Shown here one piece after another: positions 24,768-32,411 of a stretch of 64,000 bases of DNA (positions are counted from its first letter, which is position 1; every line of letters begins with the position of its first letter). The notes under the pieces were generated by a model. It saw nothing but the letters and a program-made list of their open reading frames with translations, searched no databases and had not been told where the DNA came from. Source of the stretch: Mycobacterium sp. Aquia_213 (lineage in GTDB: Bacteria; Actinomycetota; Actinomycetes; Mycobacteriales; Mycobacteriaceae); the NCBI RefSeq assembly GCF_026625985.1, contig NZ_CP113116.1, forward strand, positions 2,418,001 through 2,482,000, given 5' to 3'. Made by a program: the position numbers and the translations under genes.

Positions 24768-25709
24768 TCAGTTTCGGGCGCTCTCCTGCGCTTTGACCGC
24801 GACCAGCTGGTTGTTGATTGCGGTGGACGCCCCGGCACGGTCTTTGTGGTTCTGCTCGTAGCGCAGTAGGGCGGCCAATGCGCCGGAGTCGGTGAGTCCT
24901 TGGACCTCGGACTCCACCTCGTCCACGGTGAGGTCGTCGTAGTTGGCGATGGGCAACTCGTCTTCGCTGAGGCCGCCGGCGAATACGCGGGTTCGATGCA
25001 GCGCGGACGCGATGCTGCTTGCTCCCCGTCGGGTGGCGATCTGCTCTGCTTGCTGAAGTCCGGCGTCGCGGCCGGTGGTCAAGGAATCCACGGCGGCGTC
25101 GGTGACGGTGGCGACGCGCGAGCGGGTGCGGGCAACGGCCTCGGCGGCTGCGTTGATCCGCGCGGCAGTCCAGCGGCTCGGGTAATTGGCGGCCCTGGTG
25201 ATTCGACCCACCGCCGTCTGAACCGGCGTGGGGCGCACGGCAGTGACCTTTCCAGCGGCTTCTTGGGCAAGCACCGAGTTGATCCACTCGATGGTTTCGT
25301 GATGCGCAGCCTGCAGTCGTCGCGCAAGCAATTGGGTATCGACATCCTCGGTCGCATGGGCGAGCACCTCGAGATAGGTTGCGCGGTCAAGCAGTTGATG
25401 TTCCAGGGCGAGATCGCCGAATAGTGCCGCCGCTATTGGCTGCCCTTGTTCGAATACGGCCTTGGCCAGCGCGGCAGCCCGGCCCAGCGCTGGGGTGACC
25501 ACGTCGGGAACACCGCCGAGTTCACGCAGCGCCGCCGCGATCAATCCCGCGCGTTCTTGCGCGTTCGCCGCGTTCGTCGTGAATTGTTGGCGCACTGTGT
25601 CGTTGCGGGCCTGTGCCAACCGGGTTTGCGCGATCTGAATCTCGGTGTTGGTCAGTTGATGCAGTATGCGAAGTTGGCCGACGAGCTTCGCGGTGTTGGT
25701 GTCAGTCAT
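24768..25709 (-). CDS. Ferritin-like domain protein
   Basis: A 313-residue, mostly helical protein. The first 145 residues look like a four-helix ferritin-like bundle, with Glu/His-rich helices (NTEIQIAQTRLAQA, AQERAGLIAAALREL, LALEHQLLDRATYLEVLAH, AAHHETIEWI) spaced like diiron ligands. The C-terminal 55 residues (LPIANYDDLTVDEVESEVQGL) resemble a small helical module seen in other actinobacterial proteins. A CAGGAGAAAG ribosome site precedes the ATG at 25709. It may take part in iron or oxidative-stress handling. The pairing with csbD upstream supports a stress role. The family call is by pattern only. Confidence 0.72.
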   Translation of the reverse strand: MTDTNTAKLVGQLRILHQLTNTEIQIAQTRLAQARNDTVRQQFTTNAANAQERAGLIAAALRELGGVPDVVTPALGRAAALAKAVFEQGQPIAAALFGDLALEHQLLDRATYLEVLAHATEDVDTQLLARRLQAAHHETIEWINSVLAQEAAGKVTAVRPTPVQTAVGRITRAANYPSRWTAARINAAAEAVARTRSRVATVTDAAVDSLTTGRDAGLQQAEQIATRRGASSIASALHRTRVFAGGLSEDELPIANYDDLTVDEVESEVQGLTDSGALAALLRYEQNHKDRAGASTAINNQLVAVKAQESARN

Positions 25710-25794
25710 GCTTTCTCCTGAAGAGTTCGGGCGTGGTAGCGCGAAACATATTGTCGCGCTTAAATTTCGAAAAATTCATGGCGAGCGAAGTGAT

Positions 25795-25826
25795 GTGGCC
25801 CGCCGAGTTGATCAACGGCGGGCCAC
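25795..25826 (-). terminator. Perfect 11-bp hairpin after the csbD gene
   Basis: GTGGCCCGCCG and its exact reverse complement flank a 10-base loop that contains the palindrome TTGATCAA. It begins 11 bases after the csbD stop on the minus strand. There is no U-tract, as is usual for mycobacterial terminators. It should separate csbD from the ferritin-like gene. Confidence 0.65.
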
Positions 25827-25837
25827 ACCAAGAACGC

Positions 25838-26008
25838 TTACTTGAATATGTCCTTGACGTTCTCGCCGGCCTTCTTCACGCTGGACTTGGCCTGGTCCTT
25901 CTTGCCTTCGCCTTCTGTGTCCTTGTCGCCGGTGATCTTGCCGGCCTGCTCCTTGGCTTTACCCGCAACGTCCTCAGCGGCATTCTTGATCTTGTCGGTC
26001 ATTCCCAT
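25838..26008 (-). CDS. CsbD family stress protein
   Basis: A 56-residue, Lys/Glu/Ala-rich hydrophilic protein (begins MGMTDKIKNAAEDVAGKAKE, ends VKDIFK). The repeating KAxEQAGKxTGDK pattern is the CsbD signature, known for general-stress proteins induced by alternative sigma factors. The ATG at 26008 has GAAGGG 8 bases upstream; a second ATG at 26002 is possible. Function is unproved for the family. It is followed by a hairpin and then the ferritin-like gene. Confidence 0.85.
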   Translation of the reverse strand: MGMTDKIKNAAEDVAGKAKEQAGKITGDKDTEGEGKKDQAKSSVKKAGENVKDIFK

Positions 26009-26630
26009 GGGTGTTTCCCTTCTGTGGTGATCGGCCGCGAAAGCGGACGACCGTCAAACGACCCCGAGGGTCGCCCTGGACTGGCTACCCGGATCAGCCC
26101 AGGCGGCAGATACTGTGTTATTCCCTTGTGCTGCAAGCATTACCCAGGCGTCCGATCGATCTGATTGGACGCGCACCGCGGCGTCGTAATCGCGAAAGCC
26201 CTTGGCAGTAATGTCGTTTCGAGATGGGATTTAAGAACGGGTCGGTTCAGCAGCGCAGCATAGCTGCGCCCAGTCACGTCGGAGGCACGGTAACGGGGCC
26301 ACCGGAATCGACTGGCTTGTTAGAAGTCCGGCCTGAACAGATGCTTGCGGCTCATACTTAACCGCTCCGGACTGGGAAGTACCAACTAGCGCAACGCTAC
26401 GCGCTGCTGGGCCATTTGGCCACTCCGGCAATTGGATACGGCTTCGCCGGTTCGGGCGTGGAAAACCGGGTACCCTTCGACTCAGTCGACACGCCGACCA
26501 GCCCGCACGCTTCACCGGCAGCTGCGACGGCAAACTCGAGAGCCCGGGTGTATCGCCACTAGGTGGTCAGAGAATGGTGGACCGATGATCCCGGGAACGA
26601 AATCTCAGGTCAGTTGCGCTGACTCGGCCG
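26009..26630. other. Intergenic region upstream of csbD and the first GAF-ANTAR gene
   Basis: In these 622 bases no convincing gene was found on either strand. Frames that exist are short, lack ribosome sites and have no recognisable protein character. The GC content seems lower than in the flanking genes. It must carry the divergent promoters for csbD (minus) and the GAF-ANTAR gene (plus). No tRNA-like fold was seen. Confidence 0.5.
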
Positions 26631-27356
26631 ATGCGTGTCCGGATCACCGTGACAATCCGTGAGCAACTGCTGGCCGCGGTCGGTGGCGAGCGGCGGCTAG
26701 AAGCAGGAGACCGGTTGTGCCACGCCTGCGTGAACCTCCTCGAGGTCGATGCCGCGGCAATCTCGCTGGTCTTCGATGGTGCCAACGCCGCAACGCTGGG
26801 GTCGAGCGGGTCGCTGGCGCGGGCTTATGACGAGCTGCAGTTCACTCTGGGTGAGGGGCCGTGCTTGGAATCGGTAGCCCTTCGGGCTCCTGTCCTGGTA
26901 GTCGACCTGGCCGACCCGGACGAAGTGCGGTGGCCGGCGTATGGGGCCGCGATGCTGGGCTACCAGATCCGAGGCGTGTACGCGATGCCGGTTCTGGTTG
27001 CGGGCGAATATGTCGGAGCACTGGATCTGTTTCGCGCCCACCCGGATCCGTTGGGCGCCGAGCAACTGGCCGGTGCGGTGGCGGCCGCCGAGTTGGCAGC
27101 CATCCCGGTACTCGATCTGATGAATGCAGACCTGCAGGCCGCAATGTCCGATCCGAGCAGCGACGCATGGGTCGAACTGAACACGCTGTCGCGCGCGGAG
27201 GTCAGCCAGGCCACCGGCATGCTGATGGCGCAGCTCGAGATCGACGCAACAGAGGCCCTGGTCCGGCTGCGGGCACACGCGTACGCGACAGACCGCAGCG
27301 CCGTCGACGTCGCCCGCGACATTCTGGACCGACGGCTGACGCTGGAGGAGGATTGA
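26631..27356 (+). CDS. GAF and ANTAR domain regulator (1)
   Basis: A 241-residue protein with a GAF domain (about residues 20-165) that carries the TLGEGPCLE signature common in actinobacterial GAF-ANTAR proteins, and a C-terminal ANTAR domain (about 185-238, VSQATGMLMAQLEIDATEAL). ANTAR domains bind paired RNA hairpins and act as antiterminators, so this protein probably controls transcripts elsewhere in response to a ligand. The start is ATG 26631. A second GAF-ANTAR gene follows 69 bases downstream on the same strand, so they may share a transcript. Confidence 0.88.
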   Translation: MRVRITVTIREQLLAAVGGERRLEAGDRLCHACVNLLEVDAAAISLVFDGANAATLGSSGSLARAYDELQFTLGEGPCLESVALRAPVLVVDLADPDEVRWPAYGAAMLGYQIRGVYAMPVLVAGEYVGALDLFRAHPDPLGAEQLAGAVAAAELAAIPVLDLMNADLQAAMSDPSSDAWVELNTLSRAEVSQATGMLMAQLEIDATEALVRLRAHAYATDRSAVDVARDILDRRLTLEED

Positions 27357-27425
27357 TGTCGTCATCGTCTGAAGTGTCAGGGCCCGTCGGGACGTCATGC
27401 GGGAGCATCCGAGAAGGAGCCGAAG

Positions 27426-28181
27426 ATGACCGACGCTAGCCGGGAGACTCGAGTTCTGGACGCTGTCGTGACGCTCGTCGACAGCCTGCTGGACGACTTT
27501 GATGTGGTCGAGCTGTTGACCGAACTCACCGAACGTTGCGCGGAGCTACTCGATGTTGCCGCCGCCGGGTTCCTGCTGGCTGATCCGTTGCAGAGCCTGC
27601 ATCTGTTGGCGGCGACTTCGGAGAAGGCGCGCGATTTGGAGCTCTTCCAACTGCAGGCCGACGAAGGACCCTGTCTGGACTGTTATGCGAGCGGGCAACC
27701 GATTTCGGTGGCGGATCTGGCCGCACAAACGGCGCGCTGGCCGCGGTTCGTTCCGGCGGCTGTCGAGGCCGGCTTCGCCTCGGTGCATGCGGTGCCGATG
27801 CGCGCGGCCGGCATCGTTTTGGGCGCCTTGGGCTTGTTCGGCACACGTCCGGGCGAACTTAGTGCAGCGGACCTGCTGGTCGGGCAAAGCCTGGCACACA
27901 TCGCGTGTGTGGCGATCGTGCAGGAACACGCCCCAACTTCGTCCGTGGTGGAGCCACGACTACGCAACGCGATAACGGCTCGCATCGTGATCGAGCAGGC
28001 TAAGGGATTTGTCCGCGAAAGACTCGACGTATCAGTGGAAGACGCGTTCACATTGCTACGTCGCTACGCGCGCGCAAACGACGATCATCTGACGGACGTC
28101 GCTCGTCGGCTGATTGCTGAGCCCGAGTCTCGTCCGGCAATGCTCGCCGCCATGGCGACGATGAATTCCTCACTGCCGTAG
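27426..28181 (+). CDS. GAF and ANTAR domain regulator (2)
   Basis: A 251-residue paralogue of the upstream gene. It has a GAF domain (about residues 25-170, with ADEGPCLDCY) and an ANTAR domain (about 190-235, IVIEQAKGFVRERLDVSVEDAFTLL). The ATG at 27426 is preceded by GAGAAGGAG. It probably also binds RNA hairpins and regulates antitermination. Its GAF domain holds an extra Cys in EGPCLDCY that could serve redox sensing, but this is speculation. It converges with a third GAF-ANTAR gene. Confidence 0.88.
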   Translation: MTDASRETRVLDAVVTLVDSLLDDFDVVELLTELTERCAELLDVAAAGFLLADPLQSLHLLAATSEKARDLELFQLQADEGPCLDCYASGQPISVADLAAQTARWPRFVPAAVEAGFASVHAVPMRAAGIVLGALGLFGTRPGELSAADLLVGQSLAHIACVAIVQEHAPTSSVVEPRLRNAITARIVIEQAKGFVRERLDVSVEDAFTLLRRYARANDDHLTDVARRLIAEPESRPAMLAAMATMNSSLP

Positions 28182-28187
28182 ATACTT

Positions 28188-29000
28188 TCAGGAGAAATTG
28201 TGGCGGGCGCGGGCCCGCCGCACAGATAGCTCGACCAGTCGCTCGGCGACCAGATGCAGCTTGACGTTCTCCTCCTGGCTGATCTTGATCAGCCGATCGA
28301 AGGCTTCCTCCTCGCTGGCCCCGGATCGGCCGCGAATGATTCCGACGGCCTGGTCGATGACCGACCGGCTACCCAGCGCCCGCTGCAACTGCTCGGCCCG
28401 CTGCTGGGCCGCCATCAGCAATCGCGCGTTGTGGACCGTCACAGCCGCCGGCCCCGCGAACTTTGTGCCTATGGCCACCGCGTGTTCGGCGAATGCGTCG
28501 AGGGTGTAGGCGTAGGCGTTGATGACGCCGATCACCCGCTCGCGGAGTAGCAGCGGCAGCGATAACGCCGAATTCACGCCCAGGCGCACCACCGCGCTGC
28601 CCAGGCGCGGCCAACGTGGGTCATCACTCATGGACCCACTGACGCAAGGACGTGCGGTGTGCATCGAACTAACGCACGGGCCCTCCCCGTGACGCTCGTA
28701 CTGAAGTGTGTCGACCTTGCGGACGAACTCGGCGGTCACGGCCCACGACTGGGCACGCAGTGGCACCGCAGACGGGTGGGCCACCGTCACACCGGCGCCG
28801 TCAGCGCCAGGGATTGCATGGGCCGCGAATTCGGCTATCTGGGTGAGCGACTCGTCCAGCGTCGACGCGTCGACGACGATCGCGGCCAATCCGCTCAGCC
28901 CCGCCTGCAAATCCTCTTCGTCGGCGCTATATTGCTCTTGCGTGAGCTCAGCCTCGGGCGGGGGCATCCGACCCGGCTGGCTGTCGTACTCGGCCAACAC
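28188..29000 (-). CDS. GAF and ANTAR domain regulator (3)
   Basis: A 270-residue paralogue on the opposite strand. It has a longer acidic N-terminus, a GAF domain (about residues 35-190, with HGEGPCVSSM) and an ANTAR domain (about 212-262, SRSVIDQAVGIIRGRSGASEEEAFDRL). It is closer to the classic GAF-ANTAR proteins of actinobacteria than its two neighbours. The start is the GTG at 29000 (or the TTG beside it), after an AGGAGGG site. It converges with GAF-ANTAR gene 2 and diverges from pafB. Confidence 0.86.
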   Translation of the reverse strand: MLAEYDSQPGRMPPPEAELTQEQYSADEEDLQAGLSGLAAIVVDASTLDESLTQIAEFAAHAIPGADGAGVTVAHPSAVPLRAQSWAVTAEFVRKVDTLQYERHGEGPCVSSMHTARPCVSGSMSDDPRWPRLGSAVVRLGVNSALSLPLLLRERVIGVINAYAYTLDAFAEHAVAIGTKFAGPAAVTVHNARLLMAAQQRAEQLQRALGSRSVIDQAVGIIRGRSGASEEEAFDRLIKISQEENVKLHLVAERLVELSVRRARARHNFS

Positions 29001-29089
29001 CGCCCTCCTTCCTCAGCTGCGCGAGCGAGCTCCTCGATAACGCCGACAGAGTTTCCTGCGCCCGAGTTAATGAAACTCCACCGCACCCC

Positions 29090-29095
29090 TAAGCT
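29090..29095 (+). promoter_or_regulatory. pafB: Leaderless promoter -10 box of pafB
   Basis: TAAGCT fits TANNNT and lies 7 bases before the pafB GTG at 29103, with no ribosome-binding site in between. This supports the GTG, which also matches the M. tuberculosis PafB N-terminus, over an upstream in-frame ATG at 29071. It gives pafBC a promoter of its own, needed here because pafA is over 4 kb away. Confidence 0.45.
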
Positions 29096-29102
29096 GCTAT
29101 GG

Positions 29103-30092
29103 GTGGCGACCTCGAAAGTCGAACGACTGGTAAATCTCGTCATCGCCCTGCTGTCCACTCGCGGCTACATCACCGCCGAAAAGATCCGGTCCAGCGTGGC
29201 GGGTTATTCGGAAAGCCCCAGCCTCGAGGCGTTTTCCCGGATGTTCGAGCGCGACAAGAATGAACTGCGCGACCTCGGCATCCCGCTCGAGGTCGGCCGG
29301 GTGTCGGCGCTGGACCCCAGCGAGGGTTACCGCATCAACCGGGATGCGTACTCGCTGCCGCCGGTCGAGCTGACCGCGGACGAGGCGGCCGCGGTCGCCG
29401 TTGCCACCCAGCTCTGGGAGTCACCCGAACTGATCACCGCGACCCAGGGCGCGCTGCTAAAGCTGCGCGCCGCCGGCGTCGACGTCGACCCCGACGCTCC
29501 GGTGGCTATCGCCTCCCCGGAAGGTGTGCCGGGTCTGCGCGGGTCGGAGGAAATTCTCGGAATCCTGTTGTCCGCCATCGATTCCCGACAGGCCGTGCAG
29601 TTTCCGCACCGGCCATCGCGCGCCGAGCCGTACACGATGCGCACCGTCGAGCCGTGGGGCGTGGTCACCGAGAAGGGCCGCTGGTATCTCGTCGGCCACG
29701 ATCGTGATCGCGACGCCACTCGCACTTTCCGGCTCTCCCGCATCGGCGCCGAGGTCGAGCCGATCGGCCCGGCCGACGCCGTCACCGTCCCCGACGGTGT
29801 CGACCTGCGCAAGATCGTCGCGCAGACGGTGGCCGAGACACCGACCGGCGGGCAGGCACTGGTGTGGGTCGCCGACGGTCGGGCCACCGCGCTGCGTCGT
29901 GCCGGACGGTCCACCGGCGCCCGGCAACTGGGTGGCCGCGACGGCGAGGCGATCGAGCTCGAGATCAGCTCCACGGACCGGCTGGCCCGCGAGATCGCCG
30001 GATACGGGGCTGACGCGGTCGTGCTCGAGCCGCAGCCGCTGCGTGACGACGTGTTGGCCCGGTTGCGCGCCCAAGCTGAGGTTCCGGCATGA
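29103..30092 (+). CDS. pafB: Proteasome accessory factor B, WYL-domain regulator
   Basis: A 329-residue protein with an N-terminal winged helix (VATSKVERLVNLVIALLSTRGYITAEKI) and a WYL domain (about 135-230, EPWGVVTEKGRWYLVGHDRDR), followed by a WCX extension. PafB and PafC form the heterodimer that activates the LexA/RecA-independent DNA-damage response in mycobacteria. Despite the name, no direct proteasome role is known. Its stop overlaps the pafC ATG (ATGA). Unlike M. tuberculosis, pafA does not precede it directly. Confidence 0.95.
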   Translation: MATSKVERLVNLVIALLSTRGYITAEKIRSSVAGYSESPSLEAFSRMFERDKNELRDLGIPLEVGRVSALDPSEGYRINRDAYSLPPVELTADEAAAVAVATQLWESPELITATQGALLKLRAAGVDVDPDAPVAIASPEGVPGLRGSEEILGILLSAIDSRQAVQFPHRPSRAEPYTMRTVEPWGVVTEKGRWYLVGHDRDRDATRTFRLSRIGAEVEPIGPADAVTVPDGVDLRKIVAQTVAETPTGGQALVWVADGRATALRRAGRSTGARQLGGRDGEAIELEISSTDRLAREIAGYGADAVVLEPQPLRDDVLARLRAQAEVPA

Positions 30093-31060
30093 CACCGGTA
30101 TCCACCCGCCTGGTCCGGCTGCTCAACATGGTGCCGTATTTCCAGGCCAATCCGCGGATCACCCGCGCCGAAGCCGCCGCGAAGCTGGGGGTGTCGGAAA
30201 AGCAGCTGGAAGAGGACCTCAACCAGCTGTGGATGTGCGGCCTGCCCGGTTACTTCCCCGGTGATCTGATCGACTTCGAGTTCTCCGGCGACACCATTGA
30301 GGTGACGTTCTCGGCGGGCATTGATCGCCCGCTGAAGCTCACGTCGCCCGAGGCCACCGGCCTGCTGGTCGCACTGCGGGCGCTCGCCGACATTCCGGGC
30401 GTCGTCGATCCGGAGGCGGCGCGCAGCGCGATCGCCAAGATCGCCGCCGCGGCCGGGGCCGTCGGGCAGGACGCGACGAGTGCGGTGACCGCAATCGACG
30501 AGCCGGCGCCCATCGAGAACCGGGCCGCGGCCGCCGTGCGCACGGCCGTGCAGTACAAACACGCGCTGGCCATCGACTACTACTCGGCCTCGCACGACAC
30601 CCTGACCAGCCGGATCGTCGATCCCATCCGGGTGTTGCTGATCGGCGGGCACAGCTATCTGGAGGCGTGGTCGCGCGAAGCCGAGGGCGTGCGGCTGTTC
30701 CGATTCGACCGGATCGTCGAGGCCACCGAGCTGGGCGAGCCGGCCGCCCCACCCCAGCCGGCGCTGCAGGCGCCGCCCGACACGTCGCTGTTCGACGGCG
30801 ATCCGTCCCTGCCGTCGGCCAAGCTGCGGGTGTCGCCGTCGGCGTCGTGGATGTTCGAGTACTACCCGATGCGCGAGGTACGCGAGTTGCCCGACGGATC
30901 CTGCGAGGCGGTCATGACCTACGCCTCCGAGGGCTGGATGACCCGCCTGGTGCTGGGCTTCGGCCCGGACGTGCGGGTGGTTGAACCGCAATCACTTGCG
31001 CAGCGGGTACGGGATGCCGCGGCGGCGGCCTTGGAGTCTTACCAGGCAGTGACGTCCTGA
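30089..31060 (+). CDS. pafC: Proteasome accessory factor C, WYL-domain regulator
   Basis: A 323-residue partner of PafB with the same layout: an HTH domain (about residues 5-60, TRAEAAAKLGVSEKQLEEDL), a WYL domain (about 150-215, ALAIDYYSASHDTLTSR and SYLEAWSREAEGVRLFRFDRI) and a WCX domain at the C-terminus. The WYL domain probably senses single-stranded nucleic acid during DNA damage. The ATG overlaps the pafB stop. tatA follows 72 bases later, the conserved mycobacterial order. Confidence 0.95.
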   Translation: MTPVSTRLVRLLNMVPYFQANPRITRAEAAAKLGVSEKQLEEDLNQLWMCGLPGYFPGDLIDFEFSGDTIEVTFSAGIDRPLKLTSPEATGLLVALRALADIPGVVDPEAARSAIAKIAAAAGAVGQDATSAVTAIDEPAPIENRAAAAVRTAVQYKHALAIDYYSASHDTLTSRIVDPIRVLLIGGHSYLEAWSREAEGVRLFRFDRIVEATELGEPAAPPQPALQAPPDTSLFDGDPSLPSAKLRVSPSASWMFEYYPMREVRELPDGSCEAVMTYASEGWMTRLVLGFGPDVRVVEPQSLAQRVRDAAAAALESYQAVTS

Positions 31061-31132
31061 CCCCTCGGCGCGGGCACACCGGCAGAGGGCTGCGCTGCGG
31101 TAGCATCGGGTGGACGTCTGGAGGTAATAAAA

Positions 31133-31399
31133 GTGGGCAGTCTCAGTCCCTGGCACTGGGCGATCCTCGCGGTCGTCGTGATCCTGCTGTTCGGTGCCAA
31201 GAAGCTCCCGGATGCAGCGCGCTCGCTGGGCAAGTCAATGCGCATCTTCAAGTCCGAGCTGAAGGAAATGCAGTCGGAAAACAAGCCCGACGCGCCTTCC
31301 ATCGAAACCCCTGCGGCGGCTCCCCAGCCCGTGCAGTCGCAACGGGTCGACCCGTCGGCGGCTTCCGAGCAGGGCCACACCGAAGCGCGCCCCGCCTAG
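31133..31399 (+). CDS. tatA: Sec-independent translocase protein TatA
   Basis: An 88-residue TatA: one N-terminal membrane helix (GSLSPWHWAILAVVVILLFG), the hinge FGAKKLPDAARSLG, then an amphipathic helix and a polar, Pro/Gln-rich tail. TatA oligomers form the passage for folded proteins with twin-arginine signals. The GTG at 31133 is preceded by CTGGAGGTAA. tatC follows after 43 bases, and the two are probably co-transcribed. Confidence 0.97.
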   Translation: MGSLSPWHWAILAVVVILLFGAKKLPDAARSLGKSMRIFKSELKEMQSENKPDAPSIETPAAAPQPVQSQRVDPSAASEQGHTEARPA

Positions 31400-31442
31400 C
31401 GGGACATCGGCCGCGGTGCCTGAGCGCCATTGACCGAGCGTC

Positions 31443-32411
31443 GTGAAAGCATTCAAGACTCCAGCGCGCACTGCTGCGTTCCTGAAGCATCTCAACCCGC
31501 GCAATAGGCGCAGTCGGACCAATCCCGACGCGACGATGTCGCTGGTCGACCACCTGACCGAGCTGCGCACCCGGCTGCTGATTTCGTTGGCCGCGATCAT
31601 GGTCACCACGATTTTCGGGTTTATCTGGTATTCGCATCCGCTGTTCGGGGTGGAGAGCCTGGGCGAATGGTTGCGCCATCCCTATTGCTCGCTGCCGCAG
31701 TCGGCGCGCGCGGACATCAGCGCCGACGGGCAGTGCCGACTGCTGGCGACCGCGCCGTTCGACCAATTCATGCTGCGGCTCAAGGTCGGCATGACGGCGG
31801 GGATCGTGATGGCCTGCCCGGTGTGGTTCTACGAGCTGTGGGCGTTCATCACACCCGGGCTGTATCAAAAGGAACGCCGCTTCGCGATCGGGTTTGTGAT
31901 CCCCGCCGCGCTGCTGTTCGTCGGCGGTGCGGTGCTGGCCTACTTCGTGCTGTCTCAGGCGCTGGGCTTCCTGCTGACCGTCGGCAGCGACGTGCAGGTG
32001 ACGGCGCTGTCCGGCGACCGCTATTTCGGCTTCCTGATCAATTTGCTGCTGGTGTTCGGATTCAGCTTCGAATTCCCGCTGCTGATCGTCATGCTCAACA
32101 TGGTCGGGGTGCTGCCCTACGAAAAGCTCAAGGCGTGGCGGCGCGGCCTGATCTTCGGGATGTTCGTGTTCGCGGCGGTGTTCACGCCCGGCTCCGACCC
32201 GTTTTCGATGACCGCGCTGGGGGTCGCGCTGTCCGTGTTGCAGGAGCTGGCCATTCAGATCACCCGCATCCACGACAAGCGAAAAGCCAAGCGCGAAGCC
32301 CAAACCGCGATCCCCGACGACGAAGCGTCGGTCATCGAGCCGGCCCAGCCGATATCCGAGCCGGCGCCCGAACCGTCGTTCATCGCCGGGCAACATGACG
32401 ACGTCACGTAA
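31443..32411 (+). CDS. tatC: Sec-independent translocase protein TatC
   Basis: A 322-residue TatC with six membrane segments. It contains the signal-peptide-binding elements SLVDHLTELRTRLL near residue 33 and FEFPLLIVML in the middle. The mycobacterial C-terminal extension (about 275-322) is charged and Pro-rich. TatC recognises the twin-arginine motif and recruits TatA/TatB; tatB lies elsewhere. The start is GTG 31443. The TAA is followed immediately by the helY ATG, so the genes are coupled. Confidence 0.97.
   Translation: MKAFKTPARTAAFLKHLNPRNRRSRTNPDATMSLVDHLTELRTRLLISLAAIMVTTIFGFIWYSHPLFGVESLGEWLRHPYCSLPQSARADISADGQCRLLATAPFDQFMLRLKVGMTAGIVMACPVWFYELWAFITPGLYQKERRFAIGFVIPAALLFVGGAVLAYFVLSQALGFLLTVGSDVQVTALSGDRYFGFLINLLLVFGFSFEFPLLIVMLNMVGVLPYEKLKAWRRGLIFGMFVFAAVFTPGSDPFSMTALGVALSVLQELAIQITRIHDKRKAKREAQTAIPDDEASVIEPAQPISEPAPEPSFIAGQHDDVT

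Noticed and set aside
26009..26630. Possible tRNA or small RNA gene in the long gap before the GAF-ANTAR genes
   Set aside because: No cloverleaf, CCA end or clear promoter-terminator pair could be found.
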